Shown: positions 13,367 through 28,900, numbered from the stretch's first letter. The stretch: 64,000 nucleotides of DNA from Silurus meridionalis (GCF_014805685.1 NC_060896.1:18818277-18882276), one strand, 5' to 3'. Notes: generated by a model from the sequence alone, not told the origin. Translations and numbers: made by a program.

Positions 13367-16300
13367 ATCAAACACCTAACATTTAATGTGGGCATTATAC
13401 TGTATAAGTGAAATCTATAATGTTTAAAACTGCATCATATCAGCATCCTGTTCTATCTAAGTCTGTGAAAAGATTATTTTAAGGTAATTTAAAAAAATAA
13501 CAAAGACAAATAAAAGTGTGTGCTTTATAGGTGCTTTATGGTTTATATTTATAATTTTTTTCTCCATTCTTTAAATATTCCATATGTTTAAAATTCTTGC
13601 CCTTGTTTATCTCCAGTCTCCTTTCCCTCGTTTCAAAATCCCACTTACGGTCTTATGGTTTTCTTTAAAAAAAAAAAAAAAAAAAAAAAACAACAAAAAA
13701 AAAACAGATCCCCTACTGCGCAATTTACCTGACAAATGATTAGCCTCGGTACAAATTGCCTGAAGCTTCTTTTGATTCTTTCAGACATTTTTGAATCCCC
13801 TCTGTTGTTGACTTTTCATCCTGACTTTTCATCACTTTTCATAAAGTTATAAATTAGCACACTGTTTTGTCTTCTGTAAATTCACTCTCCAAGGAATTGA
13901 ACACAGAGGCATACAAAATGCTGCTTCTCGATTTCAATACTGATATATAATATAGATCTGAAATTCACACTATTTATTTGTGTGTGTTTGACGTATACAA
14001 TACACTAACCTATAGTCAGGTCCCTCTGAAACACACTCTTGCCGTAAACGTAGAAGGACAGACACTGGAACGGCCGTGGGATCTCGAAGTAGAAATCTTC
14101 TCCATAAAACGGGCTGAAACACACATACAGGAAATGAGGACATGCAACACAGTGCGGGGCTTCTGCACGCTAATGTTCACACACGTTTCAGAAAGGCAAC
14201 ATTACTGGGCAGTGAGATAATGTGTCTTCCAGTCTGAAAGTAGCATAAGGACAATTGTTCTCCAAGGGTACATGAAAGGGAAAAGTCCCAGACAACAGTC
14301 AAACCAATGCCTTTACATATATTAATATTACACTGATATTATTACTACACTGAACGGATATAAAAAGTTTGCTCTGGCTATTTGAAACACAACACTTCTA
14401 GTGTATACATCCACTTTACACACATACAATTCTCTTAGTTTGATTTTGTTAGACAAATATATCATATGGACAAAGGTTTGTGGACACCTGACCTTTGCTA
14501 AATGCTTTTCTGCATTTAGTCCCTATTTGTTGTTCTAATAGCCTCCACTATGCTGGGAAGAGTGCTTGTGGAGAATAATATTTATTCATCCACAAGGGTG
14601 TTAGGCAAAGTCAGATGCTGATGTAGGGTGAAGAGTCTTGGGGTGCAGTCAGCGTTCCGATTCATCCAAAAGGTGTTTAAGGTCAGAGCTCTGTAGCAGG
14701 CTAATGAAGATTTTCCTCTCCAACCCATGTAAACCATATCTACATGTAGCTCACTTTGTGCACAAGGGTGTCATAATGAAACAGCTTGGGGTTTCCGACT
14801 TTAAGTGAAAGAAACATTTCATTCTACCACACCCAAAGACATCCTACACAATTGTTTACCACTAGCTTTGTGTTAACAGTTTGAAAAATAATGACATGGC
14901 TGGAAAAGTCAGGTGTCAGGTGTTTCGGGTAATCCTGCAACTCTTTTTTGATTCACTGCAGGTTCTTCTCTTTCCTTCCTTATCTTTAAATCTGCTCTAT
15001 GTGTCCAGGGATTATTAGTTATAATTCCATGAACGTTCCACTCACTAATTATTGGACCAGTACTAATGGGGATCTTTGCTGTGGTCTTTGACAAGGACAT
15101 CAGCTGCAAACTGAACAACAGTGTGTAGTTTTAATGTCCAGATTCAATATAGTGACCAAATACTTTTTTATTGTCAATAATGTCTTTTATGTCATTTATT
15201 CATTCACTCATGCATTTATTTGTTTGTCTGTTTGTTGATTCATTCATTTTCAGTAATGGCTATTTTCTCGAGGAAAGAGGGGAGTTTATCCCGGTAACAC
15301 TGTGCATGAGGTGTGATTGGCCTCCAGTCTATTGCGTGACATCATACAAATACACATTCACACACTCATTGACACCAAGGGAGAATTAGACACAGCCAGC
15401 CTACTTACAAGCATCTTTTTTTAAAAGTCACATGCACAATCGGATAAATTGTGAATAAAGCGTGGATGATGTGGGTGATTTACAATCGCAGCCAAGATCT
15501 TCACTTACAAAGCAGGGGCAGGAAACAGTATGTAAATCAGGTTTTTTCACATGCTGCTTTTCTTGATAGCCATGGTGAGAACAGATCCCTGAGAGATTTC
15601 CAAAACAGCAAAACTGAAACTAAATCTTGCCACACACACAACGTATAGAGCTGATGAAAAGCAGTGTGATTTGAATGATTTGATGTGCGAAAAAAAAAAA
15701 AACCAACCTAAAAATAAAAAAATAAAAAATAATTGTCACAGGGCGAAGGTGTGAAATCTGGTGAACACGCTAAACATTTTGAAGGTGTTTAAACTTAAAA
15801 ATGAAAGTTCCCCTGCTGCCTTAAAGACGTGAGTCAACTTGAACATAACCTTTGTTCCAACTCAAAAAGTTGTACACATAGTCAAGACAAGGGATTACTT
15901 CACGTTTGAATCGTTCACCATCCAAAAGTCATGACCACTGGAGTTAAAAAAAAAAAAAAATAAAAAAAAAAAATTATTCACAGGATTCAAATGGGCTTTC
16001 ATGTTTTGCATTGCAGGTAATATGAAACTAACTTTGACACAATTATGTTGTCATGACTGTAACAGAGCAAAGTTCCTGAACATTTTGACATAACCTTAAT
16101 GATCCTTCTCATTCAAAATGAGTCAGTGGTTTAACAGTCATTCGAATGGCAGGCAAACGTACTCAAAAATAACCTTAATAAATCACACTGAGAGTGCAAA
16201 ATGAACTCGACTGTACAAAATCTGTCATGTAGAAATGCACCAATTTAGCATTTTTCCTTAATTAAAACACACAGAAACCGAAACAATCTGTGCTTTTTTT

Positions 16301-17670
16301 TTTTTTTTTTGCTTCAAGGACCCAATCCTCCATAGAGTGCTAGTAAATCAGCTTGAATATTTATGTCTCATTTATTTATTTTTACATACACAACGCTTTA
16401 ATCAATCAGAAACTCTCTGCTTCATGGGGAGGCACTGAGAATTCAGCTCCTCACTACCTACAGAAGTGTTAATAAACATTATGTGAACTTTGTGTCCTGC
16501 AGAGACTGATATTCTTACTGGTATTTAGTTTGTATTTGCTGCATGATAATGATAAAACCTTCTATACGATGTAGATGCGCAAGTCAGGCGTGCACGGTAT
16601 AGGTTTTTCCCCGATCACGATTTTCGCTTTGTAAACAATCATGATAAATTATTGAATCGTTCAGAACAGGAAAAACAAGGAAATGAGCATGTACCACATT
16701 TCAGGTTTTAAAGAGAGGAGAGGAGGTGTTGCGATATTATCAGCTGCACGGTCGATTACTGGGGCAATCAGAGAAATATCAGTCAAGTGGCAGATTTTGA
16801 AGTGATTTTGCAGTTATGCATGGTTTGACATGTAATCTTTTCAAATGTCTGTCACAACAAACACAAAAACACAAATATTATTTATTATTACCATTGGCAT
16901 TATTTGGCTACGGAATCTTTTTGAGCTGAAAACTAAAAAAAGGTTTTTGGACATTTTTTTTTTTTTTTGGTGTATCCCTAATAAACGTACTAAATACAAT
17001 CGACGCTCAATTCATGTCTAATGTTAGCTTTTGTCAAATAGAAACTGATACATTTTATTTCACATTAATAAACTCGAAACAATCTTTATTCACCCTGACT
17101 GAAATCGAGTGAGCCCACGAGAGCATCTTTGTGCTAATCAAAAGCACATGAGATTGGGGAAAGGGGACACAGCTTCCAGGAAGTGAGTGTTAATATAAAA
17201 GAGTTCATAACACCTGTGCAAATTGTTCCACATTCACATGTCGGTTGGCTCAGTTCCTGTTTTATTGGGAAGAAAAAGATTTCTATGGCAAGTGTGTAGC
17301 GATTGGCAGATCTGGTGATATTGTACATTATAATCAGCTATAAATGCTAATTCAGTATCATGGCAATATAATATCATGTAGGGATGATAATTCTGTTATC
17401 TTGCAGAAAATCGTGGTCTATTTGTACAATGACATTTAGACATCTAAGATTCAGAAATGAACTTGCTAAATAATGTATAAAACTGCAATAATATTATAAG
17501 AATAAAGCTCCAGATTTCGGCGCGCGAGGAGAATGACCGTGTACGAATGGAGTCAGTGCGGTCGAATACCTCAGCACATACTGCAGACGAGAACGAACAT
17601 CCGCCCACACACACATGCAACACATTACACACTCACAGCCCACGCAGTCCAGTACGCATGCGCGCACTTG

Positions 17671-17738
<68 letters not shown>

Positions 17739-17795
17739 TATCACAGGTGGAAAAAGGTTCAAACTGTGCAGCACATGTAGAAAACAAGGACACAG

Positions 17796-17853
<58 letters not shown>

Positions 17854-20800
17854 TGAGTCTAAGAGATTTTGAAAGATGACAAAAAAAGGCACAGAGACAA
17901 GGAGATATATAGAGACAGAAGAGAAACAGACTAACGCAGACAGATTTGCCGATACAATCCATTATATTTCATGCTAATAAAGCAGACAAAATCGAACTGT
18001 ACTAAGTGTAAGATCGAGCGAGATTCAGAAATGGATAGAGAGACTAAAAGAGAGAGAGAAACACGTGGGTGGAAACACTTCCTGAGTCACAATCCTGTGA
18101 GCACAGAGAACAACACACTGTTGTGAAACACTGATAAAATGACAGAGACAGTGGCACAGAGAGAGAGAGAGAGAGAGAGATGGTAAAAGATTGACAAAAA
18201 AAAAAAAAAATATATATATATATGCAAGATTTTACTCACAAAACCAGAAAACTAAACTGGGATTCATTCATACACTTACTACATGTTTTTGTACATGTGT
18301 ATGTGTGTGTGTGTGTGTGTGTGTGCATACACACTCCGTGTACACGATACACTACTTAGCATATGAAATACTGGCTTGAATGAGTCAGCTTCCTACTTTC
18401 TATCGAAGTACTACACAGGCGATGAAATACATGGTGCCCAGTAAAAGTCCGAACCATGAAAGAACACGCCTCACCTCAGACTCTTGTCATACACTTTAGT
18501 GCGGAACACTTCCTCTTGGTCCAGACTGATGGTGCAAAACGTTCCAATGTCTCGGAGACGATTCGATACAGAACCGATGCCGAGGTTCCGGCCTTCACCT
18601 GAAAAACACACGTAATATGCAAATGCAAATTACAGTTTAAAAAAACAACTGCACATCAATAATAGCAAAACTTGCTTTTCTTTTTCAAAATGTGTTTTCT
18701 CCCCAAATTGAATATGAAATCCCAGAGGAGGGATGCAAGTTTTACAGTGGTCCTCATTAACCATCACAAAAATAAGGCTTAATGAGACCTACACACAGAT
18801 ACACACACACATACACAAGTAAGTAATGAAGTTGAACCAGTTATGTGTAGCCCTTATGTTACTGTTTATTTAAAACAGGTAATGACCGTTTGATTATACG
18901 GTTATCCATATATGGAATGTAGGTCATAACATGTACGTTCAAACTATTTGGCGTTCCAACAACAAAAAAAAAAATAACCCTTGACATTTTGTTACCGCCA
19001 TCGGGAAACAGCCAAATGCAGAATTTTTGATTTGATAAGCAGTTGACGAGGTATTAACCTTTGCTGTTTCTTATTTTTGTGACTTATTGTATAAAAAAAA
19101 AAAATTATACGTGCATGCGTGTGCATTTAATAGAAACAAAATATCTTGGGGGTGGGTGTAGGGGAGGTGCCTGGGGTTATCTAAGCCAATTTATTTTCTA
19201 ATGGTGCTTTTAGTGCTACCCTGCTCACCACCTCACTTCCGTTCAGCCATTAACACACCTCCTTTGACCCCACCGTCAGCAAAGTTACAAGGAAGGCACA
19301 TGTCAAGTTGTTTCTCGGTCCTGGCACCCAGGTGGGGGAACAAACTCCTCCTTGGCTGTCTGAAGAGCTGAGTCACTGGCAGCCTTCAAAACAAAGACTA
19401 AAGACCTACCTCTTCACTGGGCACTTGTAAACAATTATTTTAAAAAATCCCTTCACTCTCATGTTAGCTTTTTATGTCGAACCCCCCCTGAACAGGGTTT
19501 TTAGCTTTATGTTATTCTTAGTCCTGATCTAGAGAACTAGCATTAGGATGCTTTATAGAGATTTCAAAGCACTTTGTAAGTAGCTCTGGTTAACAGTGTC
19601 TGCTAAATGCTGAAAATGTAAAATATACCAGCAACAAGGATGCCATTTGTATAAGGGGAATTAAATCATTTGGGCCAGGAGACATGGTGGCATCGAGCAT
19701 GATGGTAGATTTATGAGCAAAAACATTCTTCAACCTTAGAACTTTGTTTACATACTGTCAAAGCTGTGCATTATATGTACGTGTGTACAAATCTAAGAAA
19801 AAGCTTGTGCTTAGAAATTTATTGCATTCAAAAGTTCACACAAACATCTGAATACAACACAGGTACTGAGTGTATCTAATGAATAGGAAGTCGAAGCAGA
19901 TTTTTTGATAGTGATACTGCTGTCTTTGCTTTTCTTGGCTTAAGAACCTTTCGTAATAGAAAAAAAAAAATGATGTGAGAGTTTATCCTGGTCATAGCTG
20001 TACTGGATGCAGAGGTGACCCTGAAGCACTAGGCATGAGCCAAAACCTTAATCATAACCTCGGTAATTAAAAGGAAATCGCTTGGCTCTTTTAGGTTGTT
20101 TTATTAAAGTTGCAGGTTTTGTCACATAAAAACAGTGTGTGTATGTGTGTATGTGTGTGTGTGTCTTAGTGTGCGCATGTACGCAGAACTGTATATTAAA
20201 CTGCATCGTGTGTAAGATGTGGTTAAAGGCGAGAAGTATTCACTTCCTCCCAGAATGCACTGCGACTTCCAGCAAAACAGTGATTCAGAAAAACAAGCGC
20301 GCACACACACACACACAAACGCCACATATCATCCATATTTATTACACGTTGCACAAAAATACAACCCAGCAATTAAAGCACAAACTTGGAGTGGAGTATA
20401 ATGATTAAGGGTAAGTCTATGATATTCAGGGAAAAAAAAATAAAAACTGAAATCTGAAATCAAGTCCAGTCCAGTTTTTGTCAGTTCATGTCAGACCTTA
20501 TGAGTTTACTACATTTACAGCAAGTGTCTCCACTCACAGATGTGTGTGTGTAAATAATACAGTACAGTCAAATATACATACGTTTGTTATATATCATGAT
20601 GCATTTCAAATTCAGTTGAAAGTCTTAAAACATCATTCAAAAATCATAATAAATGCTACGAATATCATGCTGTGAAGATCTATTCGTCTATTGTGAATTT
20701 TATATGTATTGTGACTTTCATTTAAGCATCGTATATGATTTTTGTATATATAATGAATCTTGTGAATGCTGTATAGTGCTAATTTTTTTGTGAATTCAGT

Positions 20801-22694
20801 ATGATGTCTTGTCTCTAGGGCTGCTGCTATTGATTATTTTAGAAATCAAGTATTCTACGATTATTCCATCGATTAATCGCAAATGAAGTACCTTTTCTTT
20901 AATAAAGAGGGATACTAAATAAGAGAGAGGAACTAAGACGGATCTCATAAAATGAACGAGTAATTTGTTTTTCTTTTTTTTTAATGTACATTTCTATTGC
21001 TGAATTTGCACACAAGAATATCTGTAAAAAACTAAACAAATTTAGTGCATTTAATTGCCACATTACATCAAAATACAAACATGGTGCGTTCAAAAAGTCC
21101 CTCTGTAGTTTAAGTAGGTTATGGGAAACTATTTGTTTAATGAGACTCATTATTATTCTCACTCTCGTATTTATTTATTGGATCGCGCACAGTATCGCGA
21201 TGTGGTTTTCTTGTCTCTGGAAAAAGTTGCTTGAAATCTTCCACCCAGTAAATACGTGTATTTATGCCAAGCTTTAAAAACGTGCTCCACTACCTGCTCT
21301 ACTGTGGAGGGACTCTTTGAACGCACTGTATATAAATAAAAATATAAAAAAAAAAAGAATTTCTGGTGTTTTCTTTGGCCTGAATCCTCTCCTCGCTGTT
21401 TTCTCCCCGTTTTTTGCATTCTACAGGCGTCTCCTGTGTTACCTGTACAGGGCTCTTAAGAGTTTAGCAGCCGGTGCGTCAGTAATAACGGTCCGTGGGA
21501 AAAAAGGTGCTGTGTTTAGTTAAATGGATGAATCTAAAAACTGTATATAACGACTATTGCGCATTGTTAGCGTATATTGTGGATATATTTTAATTTAATG
21601 TTAATAGTCAAAAAATAAAAAAGCAATAAATATATTGGTCATATCTTAAGCTGAAACTAGAGGAACGGGGTGAAAAGTTTTCAAAGTAGAAATAATTTCA
21701 AACTAAAACATAAAGAAAACACCGTCACAGTTTTGAAAATAATTTGAAATTGATTTTGATAGTTTTATTGATATATTTGTGTTTGAATTTTAATCTAATA
21801 TGGCAATTAAATGTACTTAATGAGTTTAGGTTTCACAGATACTCTTGTATGCAATTTCAGCAAATACAAAAGTAAAATTACTTTTTATCCGATTTACTCG
21901 ATTAATTGATGGAATAATCGGTAGAATGCTCGAATACTAAAATTATCGATAACAACAGTCCTAGTCATTTCTGTATAATCTGCAAATCATGGTACACAAT
22001 TAAAGAGTTCTGCTTATCACTCATCTCCGTTCTTACCAACATCTAATCACTGATCACCATGGTTCCCAATGACCAATCACTGATTGTCATGGTTTTACAT
22101 TGAACATTCACTAATAACCATCATTTCCCTAACGATTCTGATCACCATTCTAACAGTTTGAAGAATTTGTTCTGAGAATGTGCTTTTGAAGATAAATGGG
22201 TGATGTGGAACCTCTCGTTAAGTAATGAAATGCTAGCTTCTTTATGAATGGAGGCTGCAATGCCTACGGGAGCACCAGGGAACGTTTTTTCCCTTTTGTC
22301 TGAAAAGCCTGAACGGGCCTCTGCGAGTCGGCGTGTGGCACTGATCAGACTCTAAACCAGCCGAGTGGGATCTTGCTTAGTTTTACACAGTCACCTCTTT
22401 ACTTCATGTACAATGATATCAAAGTGCTGAAGTAACATCAAAGCAAAAGAAGTAGAGTCCTGTCTGCTTTGATGTTTTTTCCTCCGCCGACTAAATAATT
22501 GACATTTCCACAGTCAAATCTAATAAAAGTATTCTGCACTGAATCAACTAGTTGACTAGCCTCACCCCGACCCCCACACACCCCACCCATATACACTGTA
22601 ACGATACTAGAGTTTCAAAATTTCGGTTCATGCCTCTGTCTATGCAAGCACAGTTCTCTATTCCAGGTAATTCTAGAAGAGAAACCAATCTATA

Positions 22695-22763
<69 letters not shown>

Positions 22764-22927
22764 TCTTCGGTACATACCTTTCTGACATGAGTGCGTGATG
22801 TCATATGCACACATACAGAGAGGAAGTATAATCTCCCACAAGTAAAGCTTTAGAGAGTCACACAGCAACCAATGCCCTGCAGTCAACTTTATCTTACACG
22901 TTTTCTTTCTCACACACACAACCACAC

Positions 22928-22982
<55 letters not shown>

Positions 22983-25900
22983 GATCTGTAGGGAAACGAG
23001 CATGTGCCACATAGGAACGGAAGTGTACGCAAACCAAGAGGGCAAAGCCTGAACAAACAAGTTACAAGCACACACACACATGCGCACATAAACACTACTA
23101 CAGCCACTTTAAAGCAAAACGGTTGCAGAACTCCAGTGCTCCAGCATTATAGAAAATTCTTGAACAGCTGAGATGAACAGTGTTTAAACTCATTTATAGA
23201 CGAAAGGATGGTTGATAGCTGGGATTGGCTAATATCTAGACATGATTCGAGTGTCTTTTAATTGTGAGTCTATGCTCTTAATGATCACTAATCACTATTG
23301 TTCTATGAAAAAATTCATCACTGATTAACCTCCCCCAACACAGATCATCATGTTTCCTAATGACGAATCACTAATCACCACTGATCCCAACAGTCAATCA
23401 CTGATCATCAAGATTTTCATTGACCATTTTCTAACAACCAGTCACTGATCTCTATTCTTCCCACCAACCAATCTCTGATCAATACTCTTCCTAACACCCA
23501 ATCACGGATTACCAGTGTTCCCAATGCCTAATCATCGACCATGTTTCAACATGACAAATCATTGGTCACCAATGTTTCCATCCAACCAATCACTGATCTC
23601 CACTGTACCCAATGACCAATCATTGACTGCCATTATTCCATCACTAATTGGTGTTGTTGTGTCCAATGTGTTACTGTTTCTAATAATAACAACAGCTTAT
23701 TCATACATTCATGTGCATGGCATTACAATTTAAGACTAACTATAGAATAAATTGATAGACTGAAACAAAAAAAGTGCTGTGCAGCAAAGAATAAAAATAT
23801 GTTGGCACAGGAATGACTTGTTATAGCTTATGGTTATTATAAAAGAAGCTACTAGCTAGGAATATTTGTTACTCCTTTCTTATTTTCATTTTTTCAAAAA
23901 AATATATAATAGAAATATTTTTATTGTGCTCTAAGCCTCTTCTGAAAGGCTTATTCAATGCTCTGACATGCAAATGACAGTGTTGATTTATTGAAAATGT
24001 ATGACATCAGCTAGAGACTTTTTGAGCTATATTGGCGAAAAACACGGGTTTGTGTCTTGGTAGAAGCACAAGCCAGCTTTCAGACTCTCCGCTTGGTTGT
24101 TTGTAATGTGATGGGAAGAATTAGTTAGTGGGTATGAATAAGTAAATGACATGAATGGAGGTTAGAAAGACGACGCAGAGTGTTATACTGTTAACCACAC
24201 ATGCCGACAATGCTAATCGGGCTACATTTGTAATCACGTTTCTTTTACAGATGTTGTTCAGATTATTTAGAGCTGAAAGGCATATGGTTAGAACAAAAGC
24301 GATTGGTATTTGTTATAAAAAAAAGTTAAAAGCCTCAGGGTGTGGAAACCGAAACACAAATGTGATGTTAGCTGTATCTTATCCCCTTTGTGGTTCCAAT
24401 TTCATCAGAACAGTTTTCTGGAATGGGGAAAAGACAGACTTGGGAGTTCACTGTGAAATCTATAGGGGCAGCCTGCGACAACGGAAGAGAGCAAGCCTTT
24501 GTAGCAACCAATCCGCTCATTCGCCGCAGAGGTAAAACACTACCCGAGTTCATTTGTTGCTTCAGGAAACAACGCTGTCAAAACACACACATTACTCTCA
24601 GTCCCAAAAGGGATTTTAAGCATCGATGGCTGAGGGCACAGCTGGAGCAGCCGGAAATAAATCTGCATGAATGACTCTTACACAAGTTACCATTCTTTAT
24701 TGCATCGGTGCACATCGCATCATAATCAGACGTCTCCTCTTAAACAAACACGGCTTTTAAACATTGCCTGCAATAACGGTATATGCCTGCATTGTCATAT
24801 TCCTTAGAAACGCATGCTCAATTTTATTACTTATATAGCATATATATAGCATTTGAGACATGAACATGGAGATTTTCGTCAGGAGTGACAAGGATGGACA
24901 GGATTAGAAATGAGTTAATTAGAGGGACCACACATGTAGGACGTTTTGGAGACAAGGTGAGGGAGGCGAGATTATTGAGAAGTTTGGTCATCTGCAAAGG
25001 AGGGACATGGGGTAGATCAGTAGGAGAATGCTAAGGATGGAGCCGACAGACAGGAGAAAAGGAGGAAGGCCAAGGAGGAGGTTTATGGATGTGGTGAGGG
25101 AAGACATGCAAGTGGTTAATTTGAAAGAGGCAGATGTAGAGGACAGAGGGGTATGGAGACGGATGATCCGCTGTGGCAACTGCCAAACTGATTTCTATTT
25201 ACTGTAAAGAACATGAGATCAGTGGTGTTATGCCTACACAGTGGAGTTTACTTCTAATATAACTCTACGATAATACATCTAATAAGAGTTATAGTAGACA
25301 AATTGCTGCAAATAAAGCTTTTGATTTAGTTTGTTTACATTTCCAGGTAAAATAAAAGCTAGAATTAGACAAAAAGTAACATACATAAGCACTTTTCCTT
25401 TACCTTGTATTTAAACATGTGGATGATTCATTTACATTCAATATTGTTCTATTAAACGATGAGCTTAGAACAGTTGGTAAATATTAGAAATAGTGTAAAA
25501 AAAAAAAAATTAGAATTATTATCATGATTTGAACTTTGTGTAGCAGAAGTGAATTTTCCTGTTTCGAGTTTTTCAACCAGTTCACTGCAGCAAAGGTAAA
25601 CAAGTAAATGATAGCACAGGCAGTCTCAGGACCGCATGTGTCTAATTCTTGCTCATTTTCTAACCAATGATTTCTTGTTAAAAGCTTCATATCAATTTGT
25701 ATATTTCATATATCCATGTGCAATATGCTTATTTAACCAACTGGTTAATCACTGCACTCTTACTTTCTGTCTCAGGTCAATGTGTACTGTCTTCTATGCA
25801 TTCTATGTATTAGTCTATGTTGTTCAGTCTGGCCCTGCTGTGCAGTACCTGTATGGTAAATGTGCACTGTTGGTGAACTCTAAACCAGAAACTAATTTCC

Positions 25901-28900
25901 TTGCAGGCTCAGGCATACATGGCCAATAAAGCTGATTCTGATTTTCTTTCATTGGGGATTGGTCCATTTTTTATGTCTAGGATTCTACATTTAATTATTA
26001 AATAAGGGTGTAACGGTACATGTATACGTGATGAAATTTTTGGTACAGGGCTTTTGGTGCAATCCTTTTTACGTGCAGAACATCAGAGTTAAAATCTGAG
26101 TTCCCTGAGTTTGTTTAGTCTCCGCCTTCCACTTTGAGTGCATTTAATTTTGTATTATTTTTCTTCTTCTTCTTATTATTATTACTATTACTATTATTAT
26201 GATTAAACTTGAAAACATTCACAACAATGCCGGGGAGAAACTAGAGTTAGAGCAGTGTCACTGTAGATACTCACTCCGTGCTGGAAATAAGATTTGTTTT
26301 GTGCATGCATGAAAACGCTAAAGAACCCACTTCCTGTTTAGCGGCTAACCAGGAAGTGGCTAACACTAGTGCTATGGATTATTAAGCGTTTTATGTCGAG
26401 CTTCAATAATTTTTCTTAAAAGGACAAAATCCGGACAATTCCGCATGTCGAGGGAGTGAATGAATGAAGAATAGAAGGAATGAAGACATAAGTTCAAGTA
26501 TGCTGAAATAAGTAAAACAGTTAAGATCAAATATTAAATGTAAAACACACACACACACACACAGGTATACACATCTGTATTACCCAAATAGCGTATTACA
26601 TCTTACTATTTAATTACATTTTTCCATTTATTAAATTTTATTTAATCAATTTAATGTGCAAATTTAATTGATTACTCAATTTAATCTATATAATAAAAAG
26701 TGGATTGCATTCATTTGATTTATTCTATTTTATTTTTATAAAATATTATTTTGTATATTATTTAACCAAGCAGGCATTTTGGAAACTTTTTTAAAATGTA
26801 AACAATTTAAATGTTAATGATCACAACTGTTAATAATGATAAACAACGTTGTAAATAAAAAATGACAGGCAATTATAATCATTCTTTTTTGCATTTCTTG
26901 CCCCTAACCGTACCGAAATTGTAAAACCGGGGCTTAAAATACGAGGTACGTACCGAACCATGAATATTGTGTATAGTTCCACCCCTATATTAAATAGAAC
27001 ACACTATTGCCATTGTCACAGATCAGGAAACACAATTTATATAGCCAAGCTTCAATCAGGGATGCGCACAGTCATTCAAATTTCCAGGTTAATTCTTTGA
27101 CGTGTCAGTATTTGAATACAGAAAGCAGTATTCAGATATTCATTAGTCAGATATAGGCAGATATGCTTTATTGATCCCTGAGGGGAATTTGTGCCCTAGC
27201 TCCACATAAAGCCAATGAACAAAAATGAAAAGAAACCAGTCTGATGGTGTTTTGATGATAGTGCTGTGCATGTTGATGGTGTGTATATAGAAACATGTTT
27301 AAAAAAAAATGTTTGGAAAGCAACTAATTAGATACGGAGCTTCTGGGGGAAAAAATCAATAAAATGCAATGACATTTTAAAAATGACACCTTACAGCAAC
27401 TTTACAAAAAGATTTGTAATGTGGCACATCTCAACCACATTTTATACACCAGTTTTGGCTCTCAAAACTGAAATAATGTTTCACTCACCCTAAGCAATTT
27501 GTATAATTACCGCTCCGATCACACAGTGGTTCTTTTGATCTAATTACACTTTCAGTTGCATTTTAACTTAATCATTTGCATTGTGACAGCAAGGTACGGA
27601 ATGAAATATTGACTCGATATTCCTCCCTGAATTTCTGTTCATTCTTTCTCAACATTACATTTCTCAAAACAGAAAAATTTGCACCAGCAGGACAGGCAGA
27701 AAGAAGGCTTAATTGCAGCGCAAAAATAATTACACCACGCGTATAATGTTCCCTTTTAATATAAATATATAATCTCCTTATATTAATATAAGTTAATAAT
27801 GTCACTTCAGTAGGCTTACATATAATACATATCTATATATCTCTACTGTATAGATCCTGCCATATGAAATATATGAATGTGGACTTTTGCCCTTGTAAGC
27901 AACAATGTAAACATCATGAAACCAGTAAGTATACAGGCGCTAGGGGTGTAATGGTACACAAATTTCGATATTTTATATCATTTCTGTGAGAAATATTTTC
28001 AGACAAGCTTCGAGTTCATTTGCAACTTGGGAGGGCTACTGAAAAAAGGAAGTGAGGCAATATCTCAGCAACAGCTTTGACGTACTGCCGTCAAATTTAC
28101 TGAATCTCCCTGGGAACAAGCACTCATAATCCCAATGGCTTCTGGTCGTGCTCTGTCGCTATAGGGGGTGAGTCTTAAAAAAATGCTTGGTCCCCTTCAT
28201 TGATGCTTACAGCTGTTATTACTATTACTACTACTACTACTACTATTATTATTATTCCTACCCATGAGATAGAATCCAGCACTAGCATGACTGTCCGTTG
28301 TGTTTAACATACTTTTTTGTACTTCAACCAGTTGAGCAATATTATGGCAATGTTGTACTGTCATGCACATCAAGCCTTTACACTCAGGATTAACTCCTAC
28401 TCCTCGCAAGAGCTGCTCAGACACATTTACAAACACATTTTTACTACCAGACAATTTGAAGCGTAAGTCTCAGAAGAACTGCATGCTGTTCAGCTGCTCA
28501 GCTCCTTAATGAGCCACCGCTGTCAGTGTTAGCCTTTTAGCCTAGTCCATGAGCTTGAACCATGTGACAGTGAGTCCTGCATTTCTAATGTATCATGATA
28601 AGGAGATGCATAAACAGACTGAGACACGGGGATATGATTTAAGGTAAGGAGTGTTAGCAGAGAATACTCTGCTATTCATAATGAAAGTGCAAAGTGATTT
28701 TGTGAATGAACGAGATCCATTCAGCACCAGACTCATTCAGTTCAAAACTGAATCAACCTTTCACACGGTCACACATACACACACATACACTTCTGGTGAT
28801 ACAAACACTGCCTTTATACACTTCTATTAAACACTGCCATTGTAAGTCCACTCACACTGGATGTGTCCCAAATGACACATTCTATTCACTACAGGCCACA

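Larger units (their letters stand above)
14114..18474 (-). other. rasa2 intron 2
   Basis: Holds an unclassified DNA-transposon-like repeat (14458-14925), poly-A-rich runs (15690-15730, 15945-15975), (CA)n at 17680-17736, (GA)n at 17802-17850, and shorter GA and TG tracts to 18325. The stretch 15000-17500 has no recognisable feature. Confidence 0.75.

Noticed and set aside
22548..23087. 179-codon minus-strand frame rich in Cys-Val
   Set aside because: Almost wholly translation of two CA arrays; low complexity and not a protein.
24155..24535. 126-codon plus-strand ORF in rasa2 intron 1
   Set aside because: No domain, no splice signals or conserved residues recognised; opposite strand to the gene and likely chance.
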